Below, in pieces: positions 1 to 13,609 of a stretch of 64,000 nt of DNA. Numbering within the stretch: the stretch's first letter is position 1; the number at the start of each line of letters is the position of its first letter. The notes under the pieces were generated by a model. That model saw nothing but the letters and a program-made list of their open reading frames with translations. It ran no database searches and was not told the origin of the DNA. This stretch comes from Cerioporus squamosus (lineage: Eukaryota; Basidiomycota; Agaricomycetes; Polyporales; Polyporaceae): the NCBI GenBank assembly GCA_022592435.1, contig JABYQS010000027.1, positions 1-64,000 on the forward strand, read 5' to 3'. The translations under genes and the position numbers were made by a program.

Positions 1-863
1 AGCTACAGGTGACAACCTCACAAATATACCCACAGATAGTTCAGAGCCTGCTGTATGCACCATATAAAACAAGGGATCTGAAGAGGACTACCAGGAGAGT
101 TATCGTCAGTGAAACTTGCCAGATGAACAGGTGTAACATACATGGTTTTGCTTATGCAGTCTTAGTTGTTCAACTAATGTATACTGACACACATGGTCCA
201 CTGCATGCATGACTACTGCCCTCTCAATATTCATTGATACTATCAGCAGTTTGGTAGCAGCCCTTGAGAGACTGAATTCAGGACAAGTGATGTTCCATAT
301 GCAATTATATTAATCCGTCTCCCATGTTTCTCAGGCGATAGCTCCCTCAGACTTTCTTGGTCCATCCCACCATTCATATATTACATGCAGGGGTCTCTAA
401 GGTCCCCATTGCAATTTTTATGAGATCATCTCAGTAAGTTTGGACAGTACTTATAAGGGCAGGGATGGGAAGAATAGATTTTGTACACCTCAGATATAGT
501 TAATACTTTACAGAATGCCACAGAGTGAACCATACAGTGTCACTCATATATACTAGAAGCTCAGATGCCTGTCTACCATATGCACTGAAGGGCTTCAATG
601 TTTCTTGTGAAGTGACCAAGATATATATATTTCATTATGCCCTCATGGTACACCTAACCCGAGGCGTTCGAACACTTTAGGCGCCCAGGAGTACCCTTGT
701 CACGGTACTACGCACACCAGGCACCTCCCTTGAAGAGGTGTTTGTTCGTCCGTTCTTCCCGAACGAGATCATCCGTTATCCTGCCAAAGGATACGAGGCC
801 CTTGAGGCTCATCCCCGCGTTGCCACCCGATACAGGGCGTGCTACATATCCGGATAGTCGCGA
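1..863. other. Gene-free, AT-rich left edge
   Basis: No supportable gene. The first ~690 bases are visibly more AT-rich than the rest of the window and contain only short open frames without recognisable protein features. Composition changes to GC-rich coding DNA around 660-720, just upstream of the helicase gene. The 3' part probably holds that gene's promoter and 5' UTR. No terminal repeats or target-site duplications were seen that would make this a defined transposon end. Confidence 0.5.
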
Positions 864-3800
864 ATGTCAGACATTCCGACACTACACTCCTTGGACGCCT
901 CCCGAACGGGAGGTCGTTATGTGACCGCGGACGCCGTTCAGGCGCTCGCCGATAAGCCAGTGCTGAACGACGAGATGGCCGTCGAGGCCGCGATCCGTGC
1001 CCTAGAGCGCCATCTCGTCGATCCAGCAACACGTCTCAATGAGACTGTCACCCAGCTCGCAGAGCTCGAGAACTCTCCGCACGCCTTAGAATTCGCCTTG
1101 TCCTGTAAGTGTTTCTCTTCTGTCTTTCGTGCTCTGTTACTTGCTCATCCTGTCTCCAGCCGTGAATGATGAAGCGAGTCAAATTTTCAGCACGACGATC
1201 CTGCAACAGTTCTCCGCTACTCCGGAAAGCTTCGTGACGTCGCTCGCATTCAAGCTGCTGACGCGGTTCCCGCTCTTCTTTTTGTTTCTTCCCAGCGACG
1301 GCCTGTCAGAGATACCAGACACGGCCACGATCAGATCGCTGCGACAGGAGACAGAGACCGTACACCGGGTGTTAGATGCCCTGTCGAAATTCTACTTCGA
1401 TGACGACAACCTCGACGAAGAGCGCGCAGAAGACGCGCCGGACGATGTAGAGTCTGAGATCCGAATTGTCGTGAAGCGGAAGAGCCAAAGCAAGAAGAGC
1501 CTTAAGAAGCAGGCGAAGCGTGGCCGCCGTATATCGCCCGCCGATTACAAGACGATCGAGAGCTTCGGGTTGGACGTACCTCGCAGTCACGCGGAGCTGT
1601 GCAGGCAGACAACGTTCCTCATCGAGTCGCAGATGGATACCATGAAGGTCTGTGCTTTCGTTGTGAGCACGGTCGTGACTGACGTTCGCTCTCCAGGGGT
1701 ATCTCAAGTGGTTCCGTATCCCGACGGTCGCACAAGCAATCAAACGACTGTACCTCCCGACGCCTGTTCCCACTGAAGACGCGCCGCAGACTCGGACGAC
1801 GGCCGAACTTGTTTCAGATCTCAGCATAGTGGGCGAAGACGAGCCTGAGCTGCAGATCGCCCTTCCGCCTGTCCTCCCGATGAAGGCGGCCCTGTACTTC
1901 GACAGCGCGGATGGCTTCGGAGAGTGGCGGATCCTCATTTCTGCGCGCGCAGACCGTGACTTGAGACAGGCACGCAGGAGGGATGCGAAGACCTTCGCCA
2001 TCTTCGTGAAGAAGATTAAGTGAGTGGCCAGCTTCCCTGTCAGGCGAACGAGTACTCATCGTGTCAACAGGGAGCTCTCGAAGGGCCACTTCTCCGATGA
2101 CAACCAGAAGCGGCTCACGGGCCTGGACGTAGAGATCCCGATCTATGAGGCGAAGATGACTGGAGATACGAGGCTGGTGGTAGGTCTTCTCTGAATCTAG
2201 TATTAGACATACCTCACTCTCGCCGTAGTATCAGGTCGATTGCGTTCCTGAGTTTGAAAGCACTGTGCGTCCGTTCCTATCAGTATATCCGACCGTCTCT
2301 CGTTGATCTTGGGCCCCGCTTCCGCTCAGATTGAACGTCAAGGTATGTGTATTTGGGTCGCTTGTGAAGCTTGAAGTTTTGACTGAAGCACTCACAGTTC
2401 TGCGCATTTTCGGGATATACACGCATGCACAGCTGGACCGTCGTTTCTGGGACTGCATGAGTCGTCAGCTCGAGCGTAGGGGCGCGGAGTATCGCAAAAG
2501 GTGCTTGCCTTTCGTACGTCTGGGGTCTTCCAAGTTCACACTGTTACATTTACTCTAGATGCACGTTCCGGAACACGCCCGTGAATAAAGGAGACAACGT
2601 CTACGCTCCCGCATCCTGGCCACCTCCGGCCGAACCGGTCTCTCTCGAGCCTGTCTCCGGGTTATCCGACATGCGCAAGGAGGACCTGGAGGAGGTAAGT
2701 TAACCGTGTGGTCCAGCGTGTGTCGGTGCTAATAGCTATACAGCTTCACTCCCTTCTAGTGTGCGTACTCGTAAACGTGACGTGAGGGAGGTCTGACGCG
2801 TTCCGTTCTGTATACACAGTCTGGAGAAGTTCGTCACGTTCTCTCAGGTAGGGTTGTTCCGTCCTCGTGCCTGCACACTTAATTGATGGCATTATCTAGG
2901 CATTGCTGAATAGTAGGGGGCACGCGTTCACACCTTTGAGCCTCACGCTGACGTTAGACAGGTATCTTGGCCGACCAGGAAGTCGCGCATGTGTTCGATG
3001 TCACGTACGTAGTCCCTGATCCTCGAACATGCGGAGGTTGACCATTCCCTTAGCCCGCAAGAGAAGAAGATCATTGAGCATCCCTCTTCGTGCTATGTCC
3101 TAGGTTGGTAACTACTCTCTGTGTTGATAAATCGTGCTGAATCGACCTCCATCTTCGAAAGGCCGAAGTGGGACCGGGTAAGTATACACAGTGTTATGCA
3201 TGTGCAGCTCCTCATCTCTCCGCAGCAAAACGACAACCATGCTTTTTAAGATGCTCGGCATCGAGCGCGCATGGGAGGCTCACCGGGAAGCGATGGCGAA
3301 GCCCCGGCAGCTCTTCGTCACGCAGTCCCGCGTGCTCGCCGAGAAAGTCGAAGAGTACTTCGCCAAGTTGCTCGAATCGCTCGCGACAGCCTCGCAGTCG
3401 CCCACGGAACTCGTGAACATCGCTACACGCAAGAAGCAGCAACAGGAGCAGGGTCTGGTAGATCGCGACGAGGAGATATATTGGCGCGGCGACCTCCCGA
3501 AGCGCTATGGTGCGCTCAAGGAGGAGCACTTCCCGATGTTCCTGACATTTGACCACGTACGCTATCTCCTCTCCCGTCCGACATGCTCTTCGCGCTGACG
3601 GTGATTTCAGATATGCCGGCTGCTCGAGAGCGAGTTCCAACACCACGCGCTTGAGGTCGAGAGGAAGGAAGCTGCTACACAGGCACTGCAGGACGCCTTA
3701 GAATGGCAAGATCCTGGTAATCGCGATGGAGCGTTGTCGAACGATTACATGCAGCAGCGACGCGCGAAGTTCGTATCGTATGGCACCTTCCTCGAAGAGT

Positions 3801-6800
3801 ATTGGTCGCACTTCCCTCAGTCACTCACCAAGGGCCTCGATCCGACGCTGGTATTTGGCGAATTCATGGGTATGCTGCACCGGTCATTCTTGATCAAGAC
3901 CTGACGTTGAGCTATGCAATAGGCGTGATCAAGGGCTCTGAGTTGGCTTTGGAACGACCGGAAGGGTATCTTGACAGAGACACGTACTATGGCCTCAGCC
4001 ACCGCACGCAAGGCACGTTCGCGAACCAGCGCGAGGGTATCTACAAGCTGTTCAATGCCTACCTGAAGCGAAAGAAGGAGCGAGGCGACTACGATGCCGC
4101 GGATAGGTGAAATTGATTGTCGTTATAATGGTCATGACGTGCTCATCCGGTGCAGGACCCACATACTTATCAGGAACTTGCGCTCGAAAGGAGTTCCGGG
4201 CCAGGAGATGGACTTCATGTAAGTATATCTCCTTGGCAGTTCGGCATATCGACTCACGCGTGACAAAGCTATGTTGATGAGGCGCAAGACAACCTCCTGA
4301 TTGATGCTCTCAGTAAGTTCACCATCTTACCTCTGTGCGCATGCCACTCACTGGACCGCTAGTACTGAGAACTCTATGCCGTAATCCTCATGGCATGTTC
4401 TGGGCGGGAGACACTGCGCAGACGATCTCTGTTGGCAGCGCATTCAGGTTCAATGACCTGAAGTCTTTCCTATATCGATACGAAGAGGTATAAAGTATTC
4501 CTCCGAATCTGCACGTCGGCGTTCTCAACTTTTGTCCTACAGGCGAAGGCGGGACCACAGGCGGAGACGCGAGCCCAACCCGAGTCATTCCATCTCGCGG
4601 TCAATTATAGGTCCCACGCTGGCATCGTCAACTGTGCACATTCGGTCATCCAGCTGATCACAGAGTTCTGGCCCCATGCAATTGATGCTCTCGGCCAGGA
4701 GACTGGTATGATCGACGGATTGAAGCCCGTGTTTTTCAGTGGTTGGGACCAGAACACCGTTAGATATGAGCAGTTCTTGTTTGGAGAGTCGTAAGTGGAG
4801 GGTATCAGTCTGTGTCTGTCTGGTTTCTGACTCTGTGGCAGGGGAAGTCACATCGAATTCGGCGCAGAACAATGTACGTAGTCCCTAACATAGTCACAGG
4901 CGAGACGCTGAACCACGTTGACAGGTATCCTGGTCCGGGATGATGCAGCTCGAGACAAGCTGCGAGCCCAGGTCGGCGACATCGGGCTAATCATGTTCGT
5001 TCTCTTCGGCGTTGCATACCCAACAATCGCTCATGCATTCAACTATCAGGACGCTCTATGAAAGCAAGGGTCTCGAATTCAATGACGTGCGTAGGGTTTG
5101 CCCTTTCACTCATACCCAACTCATCTCTGAGCCCAGGTCCTCCTGTACAACTTCTTCGAGGACTCTACGGTCGACCTTTCTCAATGGAGGGTCGTCCTTA
5201 ATGCCCTGCCCCAAGAGCGGCGCGCAAACCATCCAGCGCCGAGATTTGACGATGCCCGTCATAGTGGAGTGTGCCGCGAGGTAAGTGAACGGTACGTTGC
5301 CCGGCGATCTGAGGTGTTAACATACATCCAGCTGAAGTTCTTGTACGTCGCGATCACTCGCGCCCGAAAGAACCTGTGGATCGCCGATGGCTCAGAGAAG
5401 GGAGAGCCCATGCGGGTGAGCAACCTCTCCGCTTCAAATGATGCGTATGTATCGATGGACATTTTGCAGATTGTCTGGACGCACAAAGATCAGATTCAAA
5501 ACTGCACTCCCGGTACGGACGTCCCGCGTCTCGCGATGTCATCGACTGCAGAGGACTGGGCCAAGACCGCGCTATCGCTCTTCAACAATCGCAGGTACAT
5601 GCAAGCTATGCACTGCTACGAACGTGCTGGTCTACCGAGAGAGAAGGCGGTGGCTCACGCGTATTATCTCCGAGAGGTGGCTCGCTCTACCGCGGTGACA
5701 CGAGGAGACACAACAGCTCAGGCCGTCGCATTCACCAAGGCGGCCGAGGCATTCCTCGCATCTGCCCAGGACGCTATCACCGAGAAGAAAGCGTACTACC
5801 GTATTGCTGCCGAGTGTTATGTCCACGCAGGAGACGATCAGAAGGCTGCGCGAGCATATGTCTCTGCCACTGAGTACACACTCGCTGCGCAGCATTTCCG
5901 CAAGGCTGGAATGTTTGAGGAAGCAGTCAGTGTGGTCAAAGCCCATAAGGATAAGGTTGCGGAGAATGTCGCCTCCAGCATTATCGACGTCTCTAGGCTC
6001 TACTTCCTTCGCGAGAAGCAGATTAAGTGAGTTGTTTGCATCTTGTACGTCCTACAAAGTACTGACAAGATGAGTACAGGAAAGCGAGGGATCTCTTTGA
6101 GACGGACGAAGACGCGCTGGAGTACATGGACGACTATGGTCTCGACGTAGCACGTGCGACATTCCTGGAGGACATCGGCAGATACACAGATGCCGCAGAG
6201 CTTCATTTCGCTGAAGGGAACACGTTTGAGGCCATCCGACTTCTCACCCTGGATTGTACGAACGAAGCCTCGATGCAGCGCGCTCTTCAGTGCGTCCTGG
6301 ACGGCCTCTGGATCCACCTCTCATGCGGCGTTGCCCTCAACGACGAAGGGCTGAAGACGGACGGTACCATAGCCAAACTGTTGCGTCTCAGCGACGGTTT
6401 ATACAATATCGGAGGCGACGCTGGCATGAGAGACGAGGTATGAAATTCCTCTTTTCTGGTCCTTCATTGGCCCTGACGGAAGGGAAGGTGTCAATGTTTC
6501 GCGCGATGGTCAAGCGCGATGCCGCAGAAGAGCTTCGTATCCTCAGTGCGAAATTCATCGCGACCGGCAATGCTCCGGCGGCATTCCTCTGTCTGGACCG
6601 TCTCTTCTCCGCGAAGCTCAAGCTTCAGACAGCGTCTCTCCCAGAAATCGCCGGTAGCTTGCAGGTTTTCCTCACCTACGCTCGCATGCTCCACAAGATG
6701 TCCACTGTCCCCAATCCCTGCGATGATCCAGTCATTTGCAGAGTCTTCGCTCTGCAGTCATCGACAGAAGACCTCTTCCGTCTTCACGACGGATCATTCA

Positions 6801-9393
6801 TCGCCTCACAATGCAACTCACGTCTCACCCCTTCAGCACGTCCAACCGAACAGGGTACCCTTGTTCCGCGATATGAGCTCGAGAGCCTCGTGAAACACGT
6901 GCTGAAGACCAGGCTCTTGCGCAGAGTCAACGACGAGAACAGCCTTTGCCGAGGGTTGCGACCTCTCCAACCGTGCCTCACGTACGTTGTTTTCAACCAG
7001 TGCAATCGGGTCGAATGCCCTCGGAACCATGGAGATTATCGACAATATGATACCGCTGCATACAACGCCCGTGTTCGAGTCCACATCCTTCAAATCCTCA
7101 TCTATCAGACGCTCTACAACGTGGAGAATTCGGAAGAGCTTGCCCGCCAGCAGCGGTAAGTGCACTTCTTGCGCGACGAACATATCCACTGAATAGTAGT
7201 GTCCAGCAACTGGCTTCGACAACTGTATGAAGCACTCTTCCCCCCTTACTACAAGTTGGGGTCTTTGTACGCGCTCTCTCAGGTAGCCATCCCAGAACTC
7301 GAGCATGGCCTTCAGGTGGTCAGGGTTTGGACTCGTGACTTGCTGTACAGACTTGATCCCTACCGCCCACCGCATCTCTTCCTCACCATGTTGATTCGGA
7401 CTGCTCGATTCGCCTTCACCTTCGATCACAAGGCCGCTGCCGATTACGCGCCTCGTGTTCCCTGCGTGTTGGCGTACAGACCGCAAGCTCTGATGCGCAG
7501 CCAAGGGACCGAGAAGTCCTACGTCGTACAGTATCTTATAGGATTCATGCAGAACAGCGAAGTCTACTCCTTGAACCAGGGAGTACTCTTCATGAAGTGC
7601 GTACTGTGCTGCATGTGCCTCTGCCCTTGCGCTTACTAGATCGCTTACTGTCGATTGTGTCCAGTCACATCCTGGAGAACAAAATCCCCGTTGATATCAG
7701 CCTGCTTTGCGACTTCATGGACCACCTGTGTGGCAGGCTGATCCTCACGATTCGGCAGCAGTCCTCTTCCTCGCTTCACGATGTCACGCTTCCCAAGAGC
7801 TGGTTGAGCACCCTCGTTCCGGACGCCAAAGCTCTTCAGTCAAAGGAGAGGCAGCTATCGACCTTGTACAAGAAGAATATGGGTGACCTGCTCGAACAGA
7901 TATACAGCGGTACTGATGCTGGTAGGTTATTCAGTGCTCGAGTCCCAAGGACAGTGCCTCACTGAAACGTTCACCAGCACACCTTCTGTTCGAGAGTCGT
8001 GACCTTTCCAGCCTCGGCCATCAAGTGAGGAACATATTCTTCGCTAGGATGTATGTTGTCTCTACTCCCTACCTCACGAAGACGAGACCGATGCTGATCA
8101 TCGCAATGCACAGATGCAGGAATCTCTGCTTGTGTTAGTCGCTCGTCACAGTGGTGTCAACTCTCGCATTACTCACCCGTTCTTGTCATGCGCACAGGGG
8201 GTTACAACCTCCGCTCATGGGAGTTGAGGAACGACATCTCCAGGGCGATTGGCTTGGTGCGCAAGCCGGGCCGGAACTACAATGCCCTGATTGAAGAGTG
8301 AGTATTCTCTGTCTGGATCATGCGATCTGTGCTGACGAAAACTAGGTATGTGACCGCGAGATCCTGGGACGTCCTCGCCCGGACTGTCCGCCAATCTGTC
8401 AAAGGATCGTCTCTCGACGAGATGATACAGCTCCACCACGGCTCCCTGCCAGTCCCGAAGTCAACGATTCCGAATGTCCGCCGCGTCGTCTACAACCGGG
8501 TCGAGGATATTCCCTACCTGCTGAAGACCGATGCGTCTGGCGCCGTTACGGGCGGCCTGAGAGCTGAAGCCGCACCGTTCGTTCCTGTCCGTCTTCCATC
8601 CGAGCTTGAGGGTCAGGATGGTCCATCGGAGGAGACTGTAGAGGAGAATAAATTCGGCGGGGATGAAGACATCATCGAAGAAGTAGTAGACATGGAGAAC
8701 ATCGCCCATGTCATCGCTGCGGAACAGGCCAATGTTGCCGCTACGCTATCTCCTGAAGAAGTCGCTGCTGCCCAGACGATCGCCGTCGCGTACCAGCGAT
8801 ATATCTCACGGCTTCGCTGGCTCAAGAAAGCCCCAGTTGAGGAGACACGCAGGCGGACAGTTTCGACCTTTTACACGCAGGGTCTGACCATGGAGTGGCC
8901 GCATCGCTATTACCGTATGCTCTTCCTCGGACCCATACCGCATCTCTACATCGCCGTCGAGAGCATGAAGAATCACCTCCACGAAGCGCGATCCGCCGCG
9001 AGGAAGCGGTTCAACATCGTCAAGCATCTCGAGCTGGAGAACGTGCAGTCATCACTCACTCAATTGAAGTGAGTCCCTAGTCCCTTGTCTTCCTGCACAT
9101 CGCGCTGATATACTTGCTCGTTTTCCAGGGTGCTCTTCAAGGATGCCTTGCGCCTGCACCAATCACTTGGGCCCAAGGCGGACGTCCACAAGGCGCGCGA
9201 CTTGGTCAAGCTGAAAGGGCTAGCACTCGAAGCGAACGCAATTATGCAGCAATTGCCTTCGTCAGCCAGGTTGGATTGTGAGAAGGACATGAAGATCGCG
9301 TTGAGGGCTATAGTTGAGGAGAGAAAGGCACCCGCGAAGCAGCCAAAACCCGAGCTGAACAGCGCGGATCTGGATAGTTCGATTGAGTACTAG
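864..9393 (+). CDS. Giant UvrD-like (SF1) helicase with repeat-rich C-terminal half, TRANK1-like
   Basis: Multi-exon gene for a protein of roughly 2,300 residues. Superfamily 1 helicase motifs appear in order: a Walker A (GRSGTGKTTT) assembled over two short introns at about 3160-3245; motif II VDEAQDN near 4270; GDTAQTI near 4409; a NYRSHAGIVNCAH segment near 4600; TLYESKGLEFND (motif V-like) near 5052; and motif VI LYVAITRARKNLWI at 5341-5382. These give an ATPase/helicase core of the UvrD/Rep type. The N-terminal ~2 kb is not recognised. The C-terminal half (about 5480-9390) is a long helical region with TPR-like pairs such as ALSLFNNRRYMQAMHCYERA, and ends in IEY-stop. The start is the first ATG of the first long coding exon (MSDIPTLHSL). 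Large fungal proteins of this design are known but poorly characterised; the substrate (RNA or DNA) cannot be told from sequence. Confidence 0.85.
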
Positions 9394-9798
9394 AGACCAG
9401 GCCGATGTTCAGCCTCACTCACTGTTGGCGTTATGGATACTTACATCGTAATACATCTTCAGCCGAGTCTTCAACCACAGAGTGCGTCTCTAAGTCCTTC
9501 TGGGGTATCGAGGAAGACACGTGGCTGTGCGCCGGCCATACCGCTTGCTTCCGAGTCTTACAGTAGCTTCCTCCCATGACTTGAACCATCATTTGCCTGA
9601 CGGCTAACCTTCCTCATGAGGGCATGGTTCTGGCTATCGCTCTCGGCTTCTCTGTGTCACGCCCTGCGAATGATCAGTATATAATGTCGAGGCTTTGATC
9701 GTCTTGGACTTGGACCCACTCCTCGGTGATTACCCTCACTGACAGACTCAGACAGCCTCGCCACGACGTCGCCCGAACCCGAGCAGCTCTGGTCCAAC
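9394..9798. other. Intergenic: helicase 3' end and mannosidase promoter
   Basis: Short spacer between two genes in the same direction. It should contain the helicase 3' UTR and the promoter of the mannosidase. Apart from the TATA-like element listed separately, nothing else is recognisable. Confidence 0.5.
9678..9684 (+). promoter_or_regulatory. TATA-like box of the GH92 gene
   Basis: TATATAA lies about 115 nt upstream of the proposed mannosidase ATG, a plausible core-promoter position if the 5' UTR is some 80-90 nt. Assigned by motif and distance only. Confidence 0.4.
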
Positions 9799-12700
9799 AT
9801 GAGATCGGCGCATGGCGTATGGATCTGTCTGATGGTGATTTCCAGCGTCGTCACGAGTACTCCCCGCATCCAGCGACGTGTGCCACCTGCATTTTTGAGA
9901 CCACCCAGCCGCGCCGTCGACTATGTCGATCCGTGAGTATTCTGGTTTGCTCTGTTGTTCAGCTGTGGGTAGTTACTTACAGGGCCGGGATACTTCCAAA
10001 GCTTGATAGGAAACGGAGGAATCGCCCCTCACAGCACTGGAGGGATGATACCAACGGTGGCGCCTCCGTTTGGTATGACGCGTTGGGTCGCCCAAACACG
10101 CAAGGACTGGGTCTCCGTCAATGCTTACAACTACACCGACTCAACTATCCATGGCTTTCAGGCTACGCACAAGCCGGCCATATGGATGGGCAACAGCGGG
10201 CAGTTCGTCGTCGTCCCCGGTGCCGGCGAGATACGGAGTGTCTTCGAGGAACGGGGGATGAAGTTCAGCCACGACAAGGAAACCGCGACCGCAAGCTATT
10301 ACTCTGTATCAATGAACGCTACAGATGGCGGCACTATCCAGGTGGAGCAGTCAGCAAGTGAGTGTGCTCGTGCCTCGCACGTTCGATTGTCGGGCAGCCT
10401 GGGTGCCTCATGTCATGCTTCTCCATTGACGAAACCTTCGCAGCTTCTCGTGTCGGACATCTCCGCTTCACCTTCCAGGACACCGCTGCACCGTATATCC
10501 TCGTCGAAGCGACACGCGCATCGGTTATGGGCTCTGCAGACCCGACGAACGTTACGTATCCATTGGGCTCCATCTGTATCGACCCCGCACGACGCGAGAT
10601 TACTGGGCGCAACCCCGAGCGAGAAGACTTCATCATCGGACCGAACCCCGCACCCAGCTTTGCAGGATACTTCTGCGCACGGTTCGACGTACCGTTCGTC
10701 AGCTTTGGAATTGCTCAGAACGGCTCTAATGCGGAGAACGTGACCACTGCGGAAGGCGCGATGCTGTCTGGGTTCGCAAGGTTCGCCGAGGGAACAGGAC
10801 AGGTTACAGTCCGTGTAGGCGTCTCGTTCATCTCGGCCGAGCAGGCGAGGGAGAATCTGGAAAACGAGATACCGGCGGGGACAACTCTGGAGCAGACCGC
10901 CGAGAAGACGCGTGCAGCATGGGCGGAAAAACTGGATCGTATCAATATTGAGGGTGCCAGCCAGGAGGAGAGCGAGGTTTTCTACACCGCAGTATATCAT
11001 GCACTTCAGGTGAGTGGAGCAGTGACACTCACCTCGATTGCCTCTTGACGATGTAGCTTGTAGTATCCCTATGAGCAGAGCGAAAGCGGGAAGTACTACT
11101 CAGGCTACGATGACCAAGTTCACGAGGGAAACTCGTATACCGGCTACTCGATATGGGTGAGTACGAAATATTGGTAGGCACCATGGCTTATGCGTCACTC
11201 ACCATCGGGAACTTCACAGGATACCTATCGCGCTGCATGGGCATGGCAAATCCTCCTTGCCCCAGAGCGCATTCCAGGGATGGTCCAGAGCATGCTCCAG
11301 GACTATCTGGAGGCAAGTTACCAATGCCAATTTGCATACTCCGAGTCTTTCACACGAAGCACACTAGGGCGGATGGCTTCCGATGTGGAAGAACATCGTC
11401 GGTGAGCAGCACGACTTCCAGCTGAAGGCAAACTTGCGCTAATCACTACCGTTTGCATTCGATAGAAACAAACATCATGGTTCGTAGTTCCTGTAATCTT
11501 TAGCTCCAATATGGCCGCGCCTCAGCCGTCAAAGTAGGTCGGAACTCATGCCGACTCGCTCATTGGCGAAGCGGTAGTCAAAGGTATCCGCGGATTTGAC
11601 TTGCAGACTGCGTATGAAGCAGTTCGGAAGGATGCGGTTGTTCCTCCAGTTGACGACTGGAACATCACGTACGCCTTATCTTCTCAGTAAGAGAATGTCG
11701 GTCAGATGAACTAGACGCATTCTCTACAGATACTCAGACAGACAACAGGTACACGGAGGAGTTCTCGCGAGAATTTGACACTTACCCCTGGGTTTCAGAA
11801 TGTCGGCTATGAAGTTCGCGCAGGTCTCTCCTCCGTGTATTCCGCACACGGATGGGTCGCCTCTGACGTTCACTCCGAGGCGGCGTCGCGGACTCTCGAT
11901 TATGCATGTGCGTATTCATCGATCCTCTGAGATTGCAGTTCTTACGCTCACGTTCCATGGCTCCGCATACCTCCAGATGACGACTGCGCCGTAGCAGCGG
12001 TCGCTGCCGCGGTGTCCCAGCACGACGATGCAGCCTTCTTTCGCGCGCGCTCCCTCTCCGCTCCATTCAGCATCTTCAACAACGACACGGGCTTCATGGA
12101 AGCGAAGTTCGCTAACGGGTCCTGGGCAGGTCCGACCGCCGGCTGGACCGAGGGCGACATGTGGGCGTACACGTTCGACGTATTGCACGAGGTGGGGACG
12201 TTGATCGAGCGCAAGGGAGGGAATGCATCCTTCGTAGCGTTTCTGGACGAGCACTTCGACGGAGGTCAGTTGACTTCGATGGTGTCCGCATTCCATACTA
12301 TTGTTGCTGACGACCGACGTACGTTACTTCAACTCCAGGCCATAACGACCATACGAACGAGGTACTTTTTGCCGTATGCAGATCAGCAACGAGGATACTT
12401 ATCACTACATTCTTCATAGCCCTCGCACCACATCCCGTACTTGTACTCTCTTGCCGGCGCCGCGAGCAAGTCTCAAGAGCGCATCCGCCATATCGCCAGG
12501 GCCAACTACAACAACTCTGTAAACGGTCTCTCCGGCGTACGTGCCCTTACACTGGCAAGAGTCCGTCCTGTTTGACTCATAGTCCTCTTGTGTCAGAACG
12601 AGGATTGCGGACAGATGAGTGCGTGGTACATCTTCAGCGCACTCGGATTCTACCCCGTCAACCCCGTATCGGCCGAATATGTGATCGGAACGTGAGTGTC

Positions 12701-12998
12701 CCCTCTTGCCAGCCTTACGCTTTTGCTAGCAGCTCAAGATATCCCGCTGACATCGATCCCGGGCCGCAGACCGTTCTACGACAAAGTTACTATCGACCTC
12801 CCGGGCGCACCAATGCCTTTGACCATCACCTCCATCGGAGCACTAACCAAGCCCTACATCAAGAGCGCCTCTGTTAACGGGAGATCGTTGGCTACTCCCA
12901 TCTTGAAGCACGAGGACATCGCTTCGGGAGGTCATATTGTCTTCGAAATGAGCGACACGCCGCAGATTTGGGGCTCACGCACTGTTCTCATGGATTGA
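9799..12998 (+). CDS. Secreted glycoside hydrolase family 92 alpha-mannosidase
   Basis: GH92 enzymes are calcium-dependent exo-alpha-mannosidases acting on N-glycans and mannans. Translation from 9799 gives a signal peptide (MRSAHGVWICLMVISSVVTS), then DYVDPLIGNGG after the first intron (spliced into CTTGATAGG near 10002), the N-terminal GH92 hallmark. Further on come GYDDQVHEGNSYTGYSIWDTYRAAWAW in pieces around 11107-11240, GHNDHTNE (split by an intron near 12360) continuing as PSHHIPYLY, and NEDCGQMSAWYIFSALGFYP at about 12597-12660. The last two carry the family's catalytic acid and base. The C-terminus is a beta-rich domain ending TVLMD. About a dozen short introns. Expected outside the cell or in the secretory route. 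It lies tandem behind the helicase with no sign of joint function. The frame is continuous through the exons I checked. Confidence 0.92.
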
Positions 12999-13609
12999 TG
13001 GTTCGATGTACTGAAGCGAAGGCAGGACAGGATTTATTGGGCCATAAACGGTTGAGGCTTCCAATGCAGATACAGCAAGTATCTTTTACTAAGTAACATG
13101 CCCGTATGAAACTACTCAGGACCGGTCTGAGAAAAGAAGATGACTTCTGATGTTGAGTCATTGCAACTTCGCGCTGGCAGACAGCGAGATTCTGTCAACG
13201 CGGATGTTCGTCAACCCTGGTTCGAGTACGCAACCAGATCATGCTAGGTTTGTACTGACGTTGTCGTAACAATCGACGGCACCCTTCAGCTTGTGCTGGA
13301 GCTCATGCATCATGATTGGCAGGTGCAGAAGGAGTGGCAGATGGACGTGATGCCTAAGTGGCAAGACTCAATCCGTGGGACACATCAAGTTGAACCCCGT
13401 ATCAGTCAGTGACCAGAACGAGAAAAAGCGAGCTCGAAATACAACGCAGCAACGCGAAGCTAGAATACAGATCAGATACAAAGATACATAATAAGTTACG
13501 AGTAGACGTATGTCCGCGATACCGCAAACTTCACTACTTAGCATGCAAGGTTGCCTCGACGGCTGGGCGAGTCGGGTCTTCGGAACCGAGGAGGCAGCTG
13601 CGGTAGGTC
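12999..13609. other. Convergent intergenic spacer
   Basis: Lies between the stop of the mannosidase (+) and the 3' end of the FunK1 pseudogene (-). Holds the two 3' flanks; no gene, RNA or repeat recognised. Confidence 0.45.
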
